From Silene conica (Eukaryota; Streptophyta; Magnoliopsida; Caryophyllales; Caryophyllaceae), in NCBI GenBank assembly GCA_029255685.2, contig CM055315.2:77591681-77655680 (forward strand): DNA of 64,000 nt, read 5' to 3'. A program made the translations under genes and the position numbers. Positions 1-10,914 of this stretch are shown here, piece after piece. Position 1 is the stretch's first letter. Each line of letters begins with the position of its first letter. Under the pieces are notes generated by a model. That model worked only from the letters and a program-made list of their open reading frames with translations. It did no database searches and had not been told where the DNA came from.

Positions 1-290
1 CGGCTGCCTGCCGACCGGCTGGTAGTCGTTTTGCCTCGTGTATGTTTTGCGAAAACTATAGATAGATGGGAGCCCAGCCGGCAGACCGGCCGCCTGCCAG
101 CCGGCTGGGAGTGCAATTGGGAATGGGTTGCGATTTAGTAAAGGCTAGGGAATGGGGTTCCCAGCCGGCCGACCGGCTGCCTGCCGACCGGCTGGGAGTC
201 CTTGTGTGTTTTGTTTCGAAAAGAAAGAGGAGCTGAGTGGGTCACCAGCCGGCCGACCGGCTGCCTGCCGACCGGCTGGGGACCCCTGTA
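1..290. repeat. CCGGC-rich palindromic word cluster A
   Basis: Four blocks (the first cut by the window edge) carry CCCAGCCGG...CCGGCTGGG arms around an inner CCGACCGG-type word. They are separated by unrelated AT-rich stretches of 30-60 bp. Each block can fold on itself through the outer 9-bp arms. In the block at 250-290 pairing continues outward (GGGTC against GACCC). The same word family recurs at 1893-2130. Confidence 0.7.
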
Positions 291-583
291 AGCTAATTTT
301 GAATTTGAATTTGTAAATCGTTCGTAACTTTCAAACGGTTAATCGGTTTTAATTGAAACTCGTTTTGTATAACCGTGATATGTATTTGAGGTCCCCGGAG
401 GATGGGCAACATTGTATTTGGGTTCGGGAATGGAGTAAGGATAGAGACCCCCCGGTCGGGTAACCGAAAGGGAAACCGGCTCTCCCTCAACTTAGTTCCC
501 GGGGTCAATTAAGTGTTGATTAGAGGTTAAGGAAAGTAGAACTATAGATTAGTTCATAGACTTTGGTTGATATTGTATTGATG

Positions 584-1092
584 CGTATTAAGTTATGCCT
601 TAAGCTGGCCTCTGAACTTAATACGTGAGTTGTTTGTCATATATGGGGATATGCCTTAAGATGGCCTCTGAGCCCTATATGTGTATGTTTGTCGTGTCTG
701 GAACATGCCTTAAGTTGGCCTCTGAGTTCAGACATGTGTGATAGTGATCGCGTTGGAACATGCCTTAAGTTGGCCTCTGAGTCTGACGAGTAGAGCAGCT
801 GCACAACGGGGTAGCTAAGGAACTGACACCTTGCCCGGAGTGCAGATGTTTGGTGCTAGAACATGCCTTAAGCTGGCCTCTGAGTTTAGTACCTTGTGAT
901 GTGGTGAAGGGACATGCCTTAAGCTGGCCTCTGAGTCCTTTACTTTTGGATGCTAGTCTATGCCTTAAGTTGGCCGCTGAGTCTAGTGTCTTGCTGATTG
1001 GCAGGTCCATGCCTTAAGTTGGCCTCTGAGTCCTTGCTTGCTGAATGTTTGGTATTAGGTTATGTCTTAAGTTGACCGCTGAACCTTTTACT
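584..1092 (+). repeat. array of nine hairpin units with a fixed core and unit-specific arms
   Basis: Nine copies of a ~20-nt core, ATGCCTTAAGYTGGCCTCTG, begin near 595, 651, 705, 760, 863, 913, 960, 1009 and 1062. Spacing is 47-57 bp, apart from one wider gap of about 100 bp between units four and five. Each core is flanked by arms that pair with each other but differ between units. Unit one has CGTATTAAGTT (584-594) and AACTTAATACG (615-625), a perfect 11-bp stem. Unit five pairs GGTGCTAGAAC with GTTTAGTACC and unit three TGTCTGGAAC with GTTCAGACA, each with one bulged G at the same place. Units two, four, six, seven and nine pair with wobbles or small internal loops; unit eight is the weakest. 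No known repeat class that I can name behaves this way. Confidence 0.75.
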
Positions 1093-1839
1093 TGCTGAAT
1101 TTATCTGCTTGCCTTGAGTGGGTACGTGTCAGATATAGATATCGATAGTGATGAGTAAATGTATACCTGTTGAGTTATGGTTTGATCATCCAAGGCATTG
1201 GGTGACTCTTAGTTCGGTTTCATAAATAGTTGGATTGAAAGACCCCCCGACTGGGTAACTAGTAGGGAAACCGGCTCTCCTTCCTAAATGTTTATGAAGT
1301 TGGTTGAGAGCCGTGCATTGTAATCGCATGATAGTAAGAGATCAGATAATGAGATGTTTATGCTTCACATGTTGATATATGTTGGAGTATTCTGTATTGT
1401 TTTATGTGTTACATGTTGTCACAAAAGGTGGCTAGGAGAACTCTAGTCACTCCCCACTGATTGTGGCGTACATGTTTTCATGTATGTAGGTACATGCAGG
1501 TTGGAGATGGGTTCACGAGAGGGCTAGCGAGTGATGATCCTGCTGTCATCATATGACTTACCTTATATCGCATAGCTAGACTCTTAGACTTTTGTTACAT
1601 TTGTTTTGGTGCCTGTAGGGATGTTCCATCCCAGGCTGATGTATATATTTGTTTCCGATACTTAGAACTGTTACTTATCTATTTTGATTTTATTCCAGTT
1701 TCAGTTTCTGTTTCAGTTTAAGACTTCTCGCATGTTGTTTAGTTTACTTTAAAAAGTTTTAAATCCCGCTGCATTTTTGGTACTTTTGTGTGTTTATATT
1801 TCCGCTTTCGCGAGGGGTTTTACATTCCTACACTTAGCC

Positions 1840-3153
1840 AAATTTCGTGAATTGAAGAAAATGCAAAGTTGGGCAGATTATTGCAAAAGGGATCCCAGCC
1901 GGTGGCCAACCGGCAGCCGGTCAACCGGCTGAGGGTACCTGTACTCTCAAGAAAAATGAAGAAAAATCAGAGTGAAAGAATAGGCCTCCCAGCCGGTGCC
2001 AGACCGGCAGCCGGCCGGTCGGCTGGTGATCCAAGCCAAATCGAAGAAAAGAAGAGAAAAGTTTCAGAAGTCAAATTTGGACTCTCAGCCGGTCACAGAC
2101 CGGCAGCCGGTCGACCGGCTGGGAGTCGCTTTTCAGAAATTCGCGCACTATATAAACCCGCACTTAGTCTTTCATTTGAGGACGCATTCTTAAGCTTATT
2201 TTAGGGTTTTTACTGTTCCATTACTTAACACTTAGACTCAAAAACACTCTAATTTATTTTAATCTTCTTTAGATCCTTACTTAATCTTTCATTATTAGTT
2301 AATCTCTCTTTAGGATTCTACTTAGGCTTGTTATTAAGCAATTGTAAGAGGATATTTTGGGTTGTATTTTGGGAGATTTAAAAGAGTCTTTCAACTTGTC
2401 ATCCAAGCTACTTCCTTTTCCATTGTTATTGGTATAATTCTTCTAATCTTTACTTAGTTTTTACTTTTATTTAAGTTTCCTTTGAATCAATTGTTCATTC
2501 TTTGTTTGTTCATGATGTTTTGCTTTTGTTCATCCCTTATTCATATGTTTTCATTTACCATGAGTGAGTAGTCTCCTTGCTAGGGCAAGGGGTGATCTTG
2601 GGTGTTGTTTAGATGATGAATCCATGCTAGTAAGTAGATTAGTTGTTCTTAAAAAAGTAGTCTTCCATTTGTTGCATGCTAGGTGTTTGATGATTTGCCT
2701 CAACGAAAGTTGGGCTTTGATTTTAGCGTGACTTGCCTTTAGCGACGGTTGGGGGTTTGTCTTAGCATGTTTGATGGTTGGTTGTGATATTTGTAGCGAA
2801 AGCTAGGGTATTCCGACCTAGGTTAGTCGACTCGAGAGAAGAGACTACCCGAGACTATTCGTTTGAGACCTTCTAGTTTACTTTCTAGCATCTTCGTCTA
2901 GCCACCTTAATGACCCCCGAAACCCTAGTTTTCTCATCCATCGATTCGATCTTATTTAGTTGCTTTAATTGTTCGTTTTAGTTGATCTTTAGTCATTAGT
3001 CATTCGCAAACCTATTACCCCCGACTCTCGCATAAACTAGAACATAATTACACAACTATCCCCACCGTCTTCGTGTTTGACAACCCGTTTATACTACTTA
3101 ATTGGGTTTTTACAAATGTGTTTGATGCCGGTATTGACGACGAAAACCGCACA
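1840..3153 (+). repeat. LTR-like block ending in CATCA
   Basis: Non-coding. It holds the CCGGC cluster B, a TATA-like box (CTATATAAA, about 2148) followed by a pyrimidine-rich leader, and an end reading ACCGCACATCA at about 3153, which looks like an LTR terminus. The final ~35 bp resemble the ends of plant Athila/Tat-type LTRs. The start is uncertain, and whether it is one element with 1-1825 cannot be decided here. Confidence 0.35.
1893..2130. repeat. CCGGC-rich palindromic word cluster B
   Basis: Three blocks near 1893-1942, 1987-2028 and 2084-2128 repeat the word family of the first 290 bases. The last block folds as GACTCTCAGCCGG against CCGGCTGGGAGTC, a 13-bp stem with one wobble, so the outer arms are again unit-specific. 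The cluster lies just upstream of a TATA-like CTATATAAA at about 2148. A 111-codon frame at 1869-2204 is a by-product of the repeat and is not called as a gene. Confidence 0.65.
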
Positions 3154-3701
3154 TCAAGAGTCGATATTAAAACTCGTTCCAACACCAATTATTAATTAGC
3201 CACAAATAATTAAATACAAATTATAAATGATTTATAACGAATAATTAAATAAGATGTATTATTACGATTTACGGAAAACACGACTCGTATATAAATACTA
3301 TGAGTTAAATATGAATGTCCAAGTTAATATACAAGTTACGAGTTCGACAAAAACCCGAATAACGAACTGACAAGCTAACACCATGGATCAACCAACCCGT
3401 GTTTAACCCAACACATCCAACCACCACCCTATCCGACACTTATCACCGCCCTACTCACCACCAGACTCGACCTCACACTGCCTCCACCACCACCCTCATT
3501 CTACCTCACCTTCACTCTTACTAGCCAGCCCACAAAACAGCCCCAAAACAGGCTACTCAAAACCGCGCAAGACGTGGTGTCCTATGTTCTCCCTCGCTAG
3601 TCACCACATAAAACACCAGTCACCACCACAATACACACCTACCAAGGACCGCCTAGAACCTAAAAACTTGACCCCGCAACATCCGCTCATCTCGTGGCTC
3701 C
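3154..3701. repeat. left half of an LTR-like repeat split by the Tat element
   Basis: Non-coding DNA, CCACC-rich on the plus strand. It continues in character after the Tat element (13906 onward), and the 5-bp site GCTCC is duplicated on both sides, so the two halves were once joined. A minus-strand LTR is possible (the right half would start TGTTTGGCG at 14945). The family is not recognised. Confidence 0.35.
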
Positions 3702-4217
3702 TGTTTAGCCCAAAAATCCTCATCGCACTATTGGGCCCATAAGTAATCTCAGAAGCAGCAGCCCACCAAAGAAGCAAACATCCATCCAGAAAGGAGTCGT
3801 TGGAGAGTGAGAAAGGGTCAATACCCTAAAGGGATATTCCCCTAGACTTTCTCCTATATTCCAGGAGCTGACCCGGACCAGAGCAGAATCGGTTGAGCAA
3901 AAATTCCACAGCTATAAAAGGAGAAGCTAGGGCATTTTTTATGCATTCAGTTCACACGTTGTAAACTTTACTACTTACGCAAACACTTGTACTCATACAA
4001 AGCAGTGAAATCACTCGATCATAGTAAAAATATTGGTGGGATTCCGTTCCCCCCGCGGTTATTTCCCTCATTGGGTTTTTCTGCGTCACCAAAAATTTCT
4101 GTGTCGTTATTTTATTTCTTAAACTTTTACATTCGTTTGCTACGTTAATCTTTATATTGGTTGACACTTTGTACCCGCATCACATAAACTCGACCCGGTA
4201 GAAATTTTACCAAAACA
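3702..4217 (+). repeat. 5' LTR of the Tat element
   Basis: Begins TGTTTAGCCC and ends CCAAAACA. A TATA box (GCTATAAAAGG, about 3912) sits upstream of the expected R region. It is nearly identical to 13386-13900. Confidence 0.93.
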
Positions 4218-4285
4218 ATTTGGCGCCCACCGTGGGGCATAGTGCGCATTCCAATATTTAAAATCGTTATCTCGTCACAACAAGC

Positions 4286-6250
4286 ATGTCTGGGACCAAA
4301 GCCAACCCTTCCAGTTCTCAGAGCATGCCAGCCCAGTCCAGTGGGACCAACCCTACTGTGTCCGTTGGTCTCGCAGGACCACCCCTGGTCGTAAGTCCGA
4401 CCACAGCCTCAAGGGTTATGGTCCCATCCAGCAAACCTCCTCAGGTTCCCAAATCACCCCCTGTGTCTGCTTCCCCAAGGCAGAGCAGAGAGAGCAGCCC
4501 TAGCAGGAGTGGAGAAGCCCAGATGCCCGGAGTAGGCCAGCAGCCGCAGGCTCCCCGTACAGATCCGATGCAGATGGTGGTCCAGGGAATGAGTGCTCTG
4601 CAGGAAGCCATAGAGGGCCTGAAGAAGGACAATCTGGACCTGAGAGAGCAGATCGCCGCAGTCGCACGTCCAGAGCAGCCGTTCAGAATGTTACAACCAG
4701 GGCTTGGGCAGACCTTCAATCCCTTCGGGAGAGCGGGGTTGAACCGGCCAATTCCCCAGGAGATCGTCACCAGGCTGGATCTAGGTGTCACCACCCCGAG
4801 CAGTGGCCCAGAGATACTGGATCTGGACTCGTCTGTGTTTGGAGCACCACAGTCCAGACCAATTCAGCCTGCAGGTAATCCTACACCTTGTTTTCCCCCT
4901 GGGACTGATCCTTTGATTTTTTTCAGGTACCCCTCCGCAGCCTACCATCGGGCGAACGCCAGAGACCTCAATAGGAGCAGCACCCGTGAACCAGTCCAGC
5001 ACTAGAGGGTGGCAAGGAGGAGTACCAGCGCAGTCAGCAGTTGGTTGGTATCCAGGACCAGGCTTCAGTTCATCCGTGGCAGCCAATCAACCAGCCGCAG
5101 GACCTTGGGGAGGAGCCCCTCCAGGCTTCTTCCCTCCGCTAATCAACCCGACCTCAGGTCCCTGGGGAGGAGCCCCTCCAGGCTTCTTCCCTCCGCCAGT
5201 CAATCCATTCCCTGGAGCAGGCAGTCTCTCACACCAGCGCTACCAGGAGTTGAAAGACATGATCACCAAGATACCTGGTATGCCAAGGCCAATGGAGAAA
5301 GCTTCCCAGGACAGCTATGCAGATTCACCATTCATCGACAATATCGCCTTGATCAATGTGCCCAAGGGGTTTGTGCCACCAACCATGACACTATATGATG
5401 GTACAGCCGACCCCCTAGACCACATAAATCAGTACAAGCAGAAAATGATGGTGGTGACCGCAACCGGAGCACTTAAGGAGGCTTGCATGTGTAAAGGATT
5501 TGGGTCAACCCTATCAGGAGCAGCCCTGCACTGGTTTGTGGGATTGCCCAATCGCAGCATCTCCTCCTTTGCAGATCTGGTTAATGCCTTTAATCAGCAG
5601 TTTGCAAGCAGCATGAAACCATAAAAGCAGACCAGCGATCTATACAGAATTGTTCAAGGATTCGAGGAAACCACTCGAGATTACCTCACCAGGTTCAACA
5701 AAGAGAAGGTTGCCATTCCACATTGTGATATACCCACTGCCATCGAAGCCTTCCGGAGGGGGTTACATCACGATTCAGACCTGTACAAGCAGTTGAACAT
5801 GCACCCATGCACTGCCTTTGCTGATGTACAGGCCCAGGCAGTTGCAGCCATGAGGCTGGAAGAAGACGCTGCCTCCAGAAGAAGTACCTATGACACAGAA
5901 CCTGTGTCCAGGAAAGCACCAGTAGAAAAAAGGAGCGAAAGATCAAAGCCCTACAGCAAGCCAGTGAGCAAAGTATCTTAGAGCACCGGTGGTAAAAATG
6001 ATGCAGATCCACCTCCGAAGGTCAGCGAGTATGGCTTTACCACCGGGATGGTTGGCTTGCTGAAGGCCTTAAAAGAACTCAAGGGGGTCAGGTGGCCAAA
6101 GAAGAAAGAGGAGCGACCCAACGACCGCCGTGATGCTAGCAAAAGATGTGAATTTCATGATGACATAGGTCATACTACGGATGAATGTTATACCCTCAGG
6201 AAGGAGGTCCGATTCCAGTATGACCGAGGCAACTTGGATCATCTGCTCCC
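4286..6250 (+). pseudogene. gag region of the Tat element (fossil)
   Basis: It opens with a low-complexity Pro/Ser-rich stretch and then a Tat-type capsid core; the recognisable part has YDGTADPLDHINQYK and SGAALHWF, near 5390-5560. A Cys/His knuckle-like motif (CEFH...GHTTDEC, about 6148-6186) lies at the end. Two copies of a ~60-bp unit encoding GPWGGAPPGFFPP sit at about 5100-5210. The region is interrupted by about three or four breaks and is not a working gene. Confidence 0.85.
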
Positions 6251-6469
6251 AGAGAAGTCCACCAGAGTCAATGCAGCCAGCCAGGTGCAGCCCTCACCAG
6301 CTCCTCCTTGCAATAGAATTGTCAATGTCATCACTGGAGGATCAGAGCTGTGTGGGCGCACCTACTCAGCAGCCAAAAGACGTGTAACTGCAGCTAAGGG
6401 AGACAAGCCAGAATCATCATGCAGAATAGCAAGGCAGGACCTCCCAGCAGTGACCTTTGACGAAACAGA

Positions 6470-6857
6470 TGCAGAAGTTGTACCAGAGCAGCACCATGAT
6501 GCCCTGATTATCACATTGAACATCGGCAATTGTGAGGTCAGGAAGGTCATGGTGGACACAGGCAGCTCCGTCAACCTGTTAATGCTGGATGCACTAAAGA
6601 GCATGGGATTTGACGAGAAGGACCTGATAAATAAAGCTATTCCTCTGGTCGGATTCAGTGGAGAGACAGCGCATACCCTAGGGGAAATCACCGTCCCTAC
6701 CTACGCCGGAGGGCTGAACAAACAGGTAAGGTACTTAGTTATTGATGGTCCATCTACTTACAATGTTATTCTTGGCAGGCCATGGATCCATGAAACGCAA
6801 GCAATCCCGTCAACGTATCACCAGTGCCTGAAATTCCCTACACCATGGGGAGTCTAG
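6470..6857 (+). pseudogene. aspartic protease region of the Tat element (fossil)
   Basis: The retropepsin signature VMVDTGSSVNLL lies at about 6548-6583, and ILGRPWIH follows near 6766-6790, the usual flap-distal motif. This is the normal position between gag and RT in Ty3/gypsy elements. It belongs to the interrupted 5' half of the element. Confidence 0.88.
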
Positions 6858-7032
6858 GAGATACGGGGAGACCAGGAGGAGGCCAAGGATTGTTACAAAG
6901 TAGCTCTCAAAAGGACCACCAGCCGCCAGAGCATAGCAACTACAACAACTGCACATCCAGGAGGAGTACATCGAGCCCCAGCAGGCAGAAATCGATGAGG
7001 TCCGCTTGGATGAGCAGCACCTATAGAGGACC

Positions 7033-10000
7033 GTGTACGTGGGCTCAGAGTGCTCTGGAGGTCTGCGCCAGCAGCTCCTCCAGCTGCTCCGAAAGAATGT
7101 AGATTGCTTTGCCTGGTCCCACAAAGACATGATTGGCATAGACCCAGAGATCATAACGCACAAGCTCAGCATAGATCCAGGATTCAGACCAGTGCAACAG
7201 AGGCGCAGGAAGTTCGCAGTAGAAAGACACCAGATCATAAACCAGGAGGTGGATAACCTTCTGGAGGCAGGAAAGATTAGGGAAGTCAAGTACCCAGAAT
7301 GGCTATCTAATGTAGTGGTGGTACCAAAAAAGAATGGTAAGTGGAGGGTCTGCGTGGATTTCACAGACCTGAATAAGGCCTGCCCCAAGGACCCATTCCC
7401 CTTGCCACATATAGATGCTATGGTGGACGCCACTGCAGGCCATGAAATGTTGACTTTCCTAGATGCCTGGAGCGGGTACAACCAGATCAAAATGGACCCG
7501 GCAGACCAGGAGAAGACAACATTCAGGTCCGAAAGAGGCATCTACTGCTACAATGTAATGCCCTTCGGTCTTAAGAATGCTGGTTCTACATATCAGCGGC
7601 TCGTCAATATGATGTTCAAAGACCAGATAGGACGCAATATGGAAGTATACATAGATGATATGGTGGTCAAATCCAAGCAATCGGCGGACCACACCCAGCA
7701 CCTGGAGGAGACATTCAACACCCTCCGGAAGTACAAGATGAAACTAAATCCAGCTAAGTGTACCTTTGGAGTTTCAAGTGGCAAATTCCTGGGGTATATG
7801 ATAACACAGAGGGGGATAGAAGCCAGCACAGAACAGATCAAAGCAGTTCTGCAGCTGGAATCACCCCAGAAGCCCAAAGATGTGCAACGTCTGACGAGAA
7901 GAGTAGCAGCCCTGAGCAGGTTTATCTCCAGATCCTCAGACCGGTGCAGACTATTCTATGATATCCTTAGAAAAAGCCAGAAGTTTGATTGGACACCAGA
8001 GCATGAAAGGGCATTCCAGGAATTAAAGCAGTACCTGAGTAGCCCACCCCTGCTATCCAAACCAGAGCAGGGGGAGGTACTGCTCTTGTACCTCTCAGTG
8101 ACCGAAGCAGCAGTAAGCGCAGTTCTAGTCCGGCAGCACGAAGGAGCTCAGCATCCGGTATACTACGTCAGCAAATCATTACTGCCAGTAGAAGCAAGGT
8201 ATACCTCACTTGAGAAACTAGTATTGGCATTGGTCACAGCATCCTATACGCTGCGTCCATACTTTGAGTCTCATACCATCTCAGTGGTTACTAATCACCC
8301 CCTGAAGACGGTTATGAGAAAGCCAGAATTATCAGGACGAATGGCTAAGTGGTCTGTGCACCTCAGTGGATATGATCTCCAATTTGAACCACGCACAGCC
8401 ATAAAGTCACAAGCCCTCGCAGACTTCGTCTCCGATTTCAGCCCAGCGCTCCAGACCCAAGCAGAGCAGGAAATCCTGCACCTACACCAAAATGTCAAGT
8501 CAGATACCTGGGAGCTACGAGTAGATGGGGCATCAAACGCCAGAGGGTCAGGAGTTAGGTTGATCCTTAGATCATCAGAAGGTGACTTGATCACCCAAGC
8601 AGTCCGATGTGAGTTCAAAACCACCAACAACGTAGCTAAATATGAAGCTCTGGTCCTAGGGCTACAATTAGTCCTGGACATGGGGATCAGCTGCATCAAT
8701 GTATACAGTGATTCGCAATTAATTGTGAATCACGTCAATGGAGCATACGAAGCAAGAGATCCCACAATGGTGGCCTACTTGTGTGTGGCAAAGGAGTTAA
8801 TCGGTAGATTCGCAGAATTCTGCATCCAGCAGGTACCTCGGGAGCAGAACGCAGAAGTAGATGCACTGGCAACTCTGGGATCAACCTTCAAACCAGCGGA
8901 CGTAGCCAATATACCGATCACCCATGTTCTCAAACCAGCCATTCCTGGTCCAGATTCGGACCAGGAAGAATTGCCTATTTGCAGCAATAACCCAGACCAG
9001 GGATCAGAGCAGGATTGGCGAAAGCCATACCTGGACTGGTTGCAACATGATATCCATCCCAGCAATAAGAAAGAAGCACGAAGTTTCAGGATGAAGGCCT
9101 CCAGGTTCCTACTAATTGATGGAACCCTGTTCCGGAAATCATTGGCAGGGCCGTACTTGCGCTGCCTGGACCAGACTGAGGCACAGACAGTCTTGCATAA
9201 CCTCCACAGCGGAGACTGTGGAAATCATGCAGGGGGAAGAAACCTGTCCAATAGAGCCCTCAGAATGGGATACTTCTGGCCCACAATGCGCAAGGATGCA
9301 AAAGAGTATGCAAGGAAATGTGACGCCTATCAAAGGCACGCACCTGTCAATCACCAACCAGCAGAGTCTCTGCACCCGGTCATATCCCCATTGCCTTTTA
9401 TGAAGTGGGGGATGGACATTGTGGGACCCCTACCCAGAGCACCAGGAAACAAGATGTATATGTTGGCCATGACAGATTACTTTTCTAAATGGATCGAAGC
9501 AGAATCATTCACCCAGACCACCGAAGCACATGTCATCTCTTTTATTAAGCGCAATATATTCACCAGATTTGGCATACCTTCAGAAATAATATGTGACAAT
9601 GGTTCCCAATTCATTGGGAGGAAGACCGAGGCTTTCTGTGCTGGGTGGAATGTATCACTCCAGAAATCTACCCCCAGGAACCCCCAGTCCAATGGACAAA
9701 CTGAGTCTAGTAATAAGATCATCATTGAGAATATGAAAAATAAACTACAAGAAATGGGAGGGAAATGGGCAGAGGAACTTCCTCTGGTCCTGTGGGCTGA
9801 CAGAACTACTCCAAAAGTAGCAACAGGTCAGACCCCCTTCAGCCTTGTCTTCGGAGCAGAAGCGGTAATTCCTTCCGAGGTCAAAGTCCCAACCCACAGG
9901 TACGGGTGTATAACTGAGGATCAGAACCAAGTGGAAATGACAAGTAGCCTGGACACAGTTGACGAACTCAGGACCAGCGCCTACGTCAGAATGGCTTCAT

Positions 10001-10251
10001 ACAAACAGATGGTGGCTCGGAGCTACAACAAAAACGTCAGGATCAGAACCCTGCAAGTAGGAGATCTGGTCCTGAGAAAGGTGTTCCAGAACACCAAGAA
10101 CAGACAAGCTGGAAAGTTTGCTTACAACTGGGAGGGCCCATACCAAGTTGAGAGCATAGTTGGTAATGGGGCCTACAGGCTAATGACAATGGAAGGGGAA
10201 ATGATACCCAGATCATGGAATATACTTCACTTAAAAAAGTGTATCATTTAG
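7033..10251 (+). CDS. pol region of the Tat element: RT, RNase H, archaeal RNase H, integrase (fossil)
   Basis: One long open frame of about 1,070 codons. The RT has VDFTDLNKACPKDPFPLP and the catalytic YIDDMVV (about 7648). A gypsy RNase H follows at about 8040-8310. The extra archaeal-type RNase H covers about 8500-8890 (LRVDGASN, ALVLGL, YSDSQLIV). The integrase has an HHCC-type zinc region near 9190-9340 and a DDE core at about 9400-9740 (GMDIVGP, CDNGSQF, NPQSNGQTES). The second RNase H is typical of Tat elements. The open frame shows the pol half decayed less than gag; the first codons may lie outside the native start. Confidence 0.93.
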   Translation: MYVGSECSGGLRQQLLQLLRKNVDCFAWSHKDMIGIDPEIITHKLSIDPGFRPVQQRRRKFAVERHQIINQEVDNLLEAGKIREVKYPEWLSNVVVVPKKNGKWRVCVDFTDLNKACPKDPFPLPHIDAMVDATAGHEMLTFLDAWSGYNQIKMDPADQEKTTFRSERGIYCYNVMPFGLKNAGSTYQRLVNMMFKDQIGRNMEVYIDDMVVKSKQSADHTQHLEETFNTLRKYKMKLNPAKCTFGVSSGKFLGYMITQRGIEASTEQIKAVLQLESPQKPKDVQRLTRRVAALSRFISRSSDRCRLFYDILRKSQKFDWTPEHERAFQELKQYLSSPPLLSKPEQGEVLLLYLSVTEAAVSAVLVRQHEGAQHPVYYVSKSLLPVEARYTSLEKLVLALVTASYTLRPYFESHTISVVTNHPLKTVMRKPELSGRMAKWSVHLSGYDLQFEPRTAIKSQALADFVSDFSPALQTQAEQEILHLHQNVKSDTWELRVDGASNARGSGVRLILRSSEGDLITQAVRCEFKTTNNVAKYEALVLGLQLVLDMGISCINVYSDSQLIVNHVNGAYEARDPTMVAYLCVAKELIGRFAEFCIQQVPREQNAEVDALATLGSTFKPADVANIPITHVLKPAIPGPDSDQEELPICSNNPDQGSEQDWRKPYLDWLQHDIHPSNKKEARSFRMKASRFLLIDGTLFRKSLAGPYLRCLDQTEAQTVLHNLHSGDCGNHAGGRNLSNRALRMGYFWPTMRKDAKEYARKCDAYQRHAPVNHQPAESLHPVISPLPFMKWGMDIVGPLPRAPGNKMYMLAMTDYFSKWIEAESFTQTTEAHVISFIKRNIFTRFGIPSEIICDNGSQFIGRKTEAFCAGWNVSLQKSTPRNPQSNGQTESSNKIIIENMKNKLQEMGGKWAEELPLVLWADRTTPKVATGQTPFSLVFGAEAVIPSEVKVPTHRYGCITEDQNQVEMTSSLDTVDELRTSAYVRMASYKQMVARSYNKNVRIRTLQVGDLVLRKVFQNTKNRQAGKFAYNWEGPYQVESIVGNGAYRLMTMEGEMIPRSWNILHLKKCII

Positions 10252-10914
10252 AGGTGCCTCCACCAGACCAGAGCAGCTCCCTTAGACCTCAGGTTCTACT
10301 CTGTATAAAGTTTACTCTGGTTCAGCTTAAAATGTTGTCTTTATATTTTCTATAAACTTGAGTTTAAAATGTTATCCTACTTCTATATTTTTAACCTAAG
10401 TCTAAAAACCTAAGTCTTATAATTTCAAACTTTGGTGCAATTAGAGTCAATTCTTGAATCTTTTAAAAAGGAAAAATATTATCACTTATTTTCTGGACCA
10501 GAATTTGCTTATCCTAGTGGACTGACCTAAAGAGGAAATCTGCACTGATCACAGGAGAACCTAAGTCAAGCCTGGCACCCCAGTATAGGGATGGGTATAT
10601 AAAACACCAGGCCAGCACACCAAAACAGCGATGGCCAAAACACGAACGAAACATGCATGTACAAAAGAAAAAAAACGCCAGAAAAAACGACAGACAAGCA
10701 AAATAGATAAAGCAAAACCCCATACAACGGGGAGTCATACGATTAAAGGCTGCCTAAGGCAGCCCAAAAGCAAGATTGTTTTTACTGGTCCACCCGGACC
10801 AGCAGCAAAAAATTACAAACAGTTAAGCCCACGTAGGGGCACCCAAAAGTTCACAGGTATAAAATATTAACGCCCATATCAGGGACCAGCAGATAAATTC
10901 TTTAAAAAGAGGAC

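Larger units (their letters stand above)
1..1825 (+). repeat. LTR-like non-coding retroelement DNA (left part cut by window)
   Basis: No credible coding frame is present. The block ends in GGGGTTTTACA at about 1825, which fits an LTR 3' end (..CA). It contains a cluster of CCGGC-rich palindromic words (1-290), two near-identical ~45-bp repeats (about 444-488 and 1237-1281) and an array of hairpin units (584-1092). The composition, and the stretch at 1440-1640 that resembles the R/U5 part of plant Ty3/gypsy LTRs, suggest an LTR or UTR of a Ty3/gypsy element. The family assignment is inference and weak, because no PBS or protein domain is attached. Confidence 0.4.

Noticed and set aside
584-1092. 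CRISPR-like repeat-spacer array
   Set aside because: The regular ~50-bp spacing recalls CRISPR, but the context is a plant retroelement, the 'spacers' contain paired arms specific to each unit, and no cas genes exist. Reported as a hairpin array instead.
1869-2204. 111-codon frame rich in Pro/Ala/Gly/Arg
   Set aside because: It follows the CCGGC palindrome repeats and has no domain; the frame is open because of the repeat composition.
4441-5086. Minus-strand frames opposite Tat gag
   Set aside because: Shadow frames in GC-rich gag sequence.
6810-7541. Long minus-strand frame opposite the Tat RT
   Set aside because: Shadow of the pol frame; no independent start context or domain.
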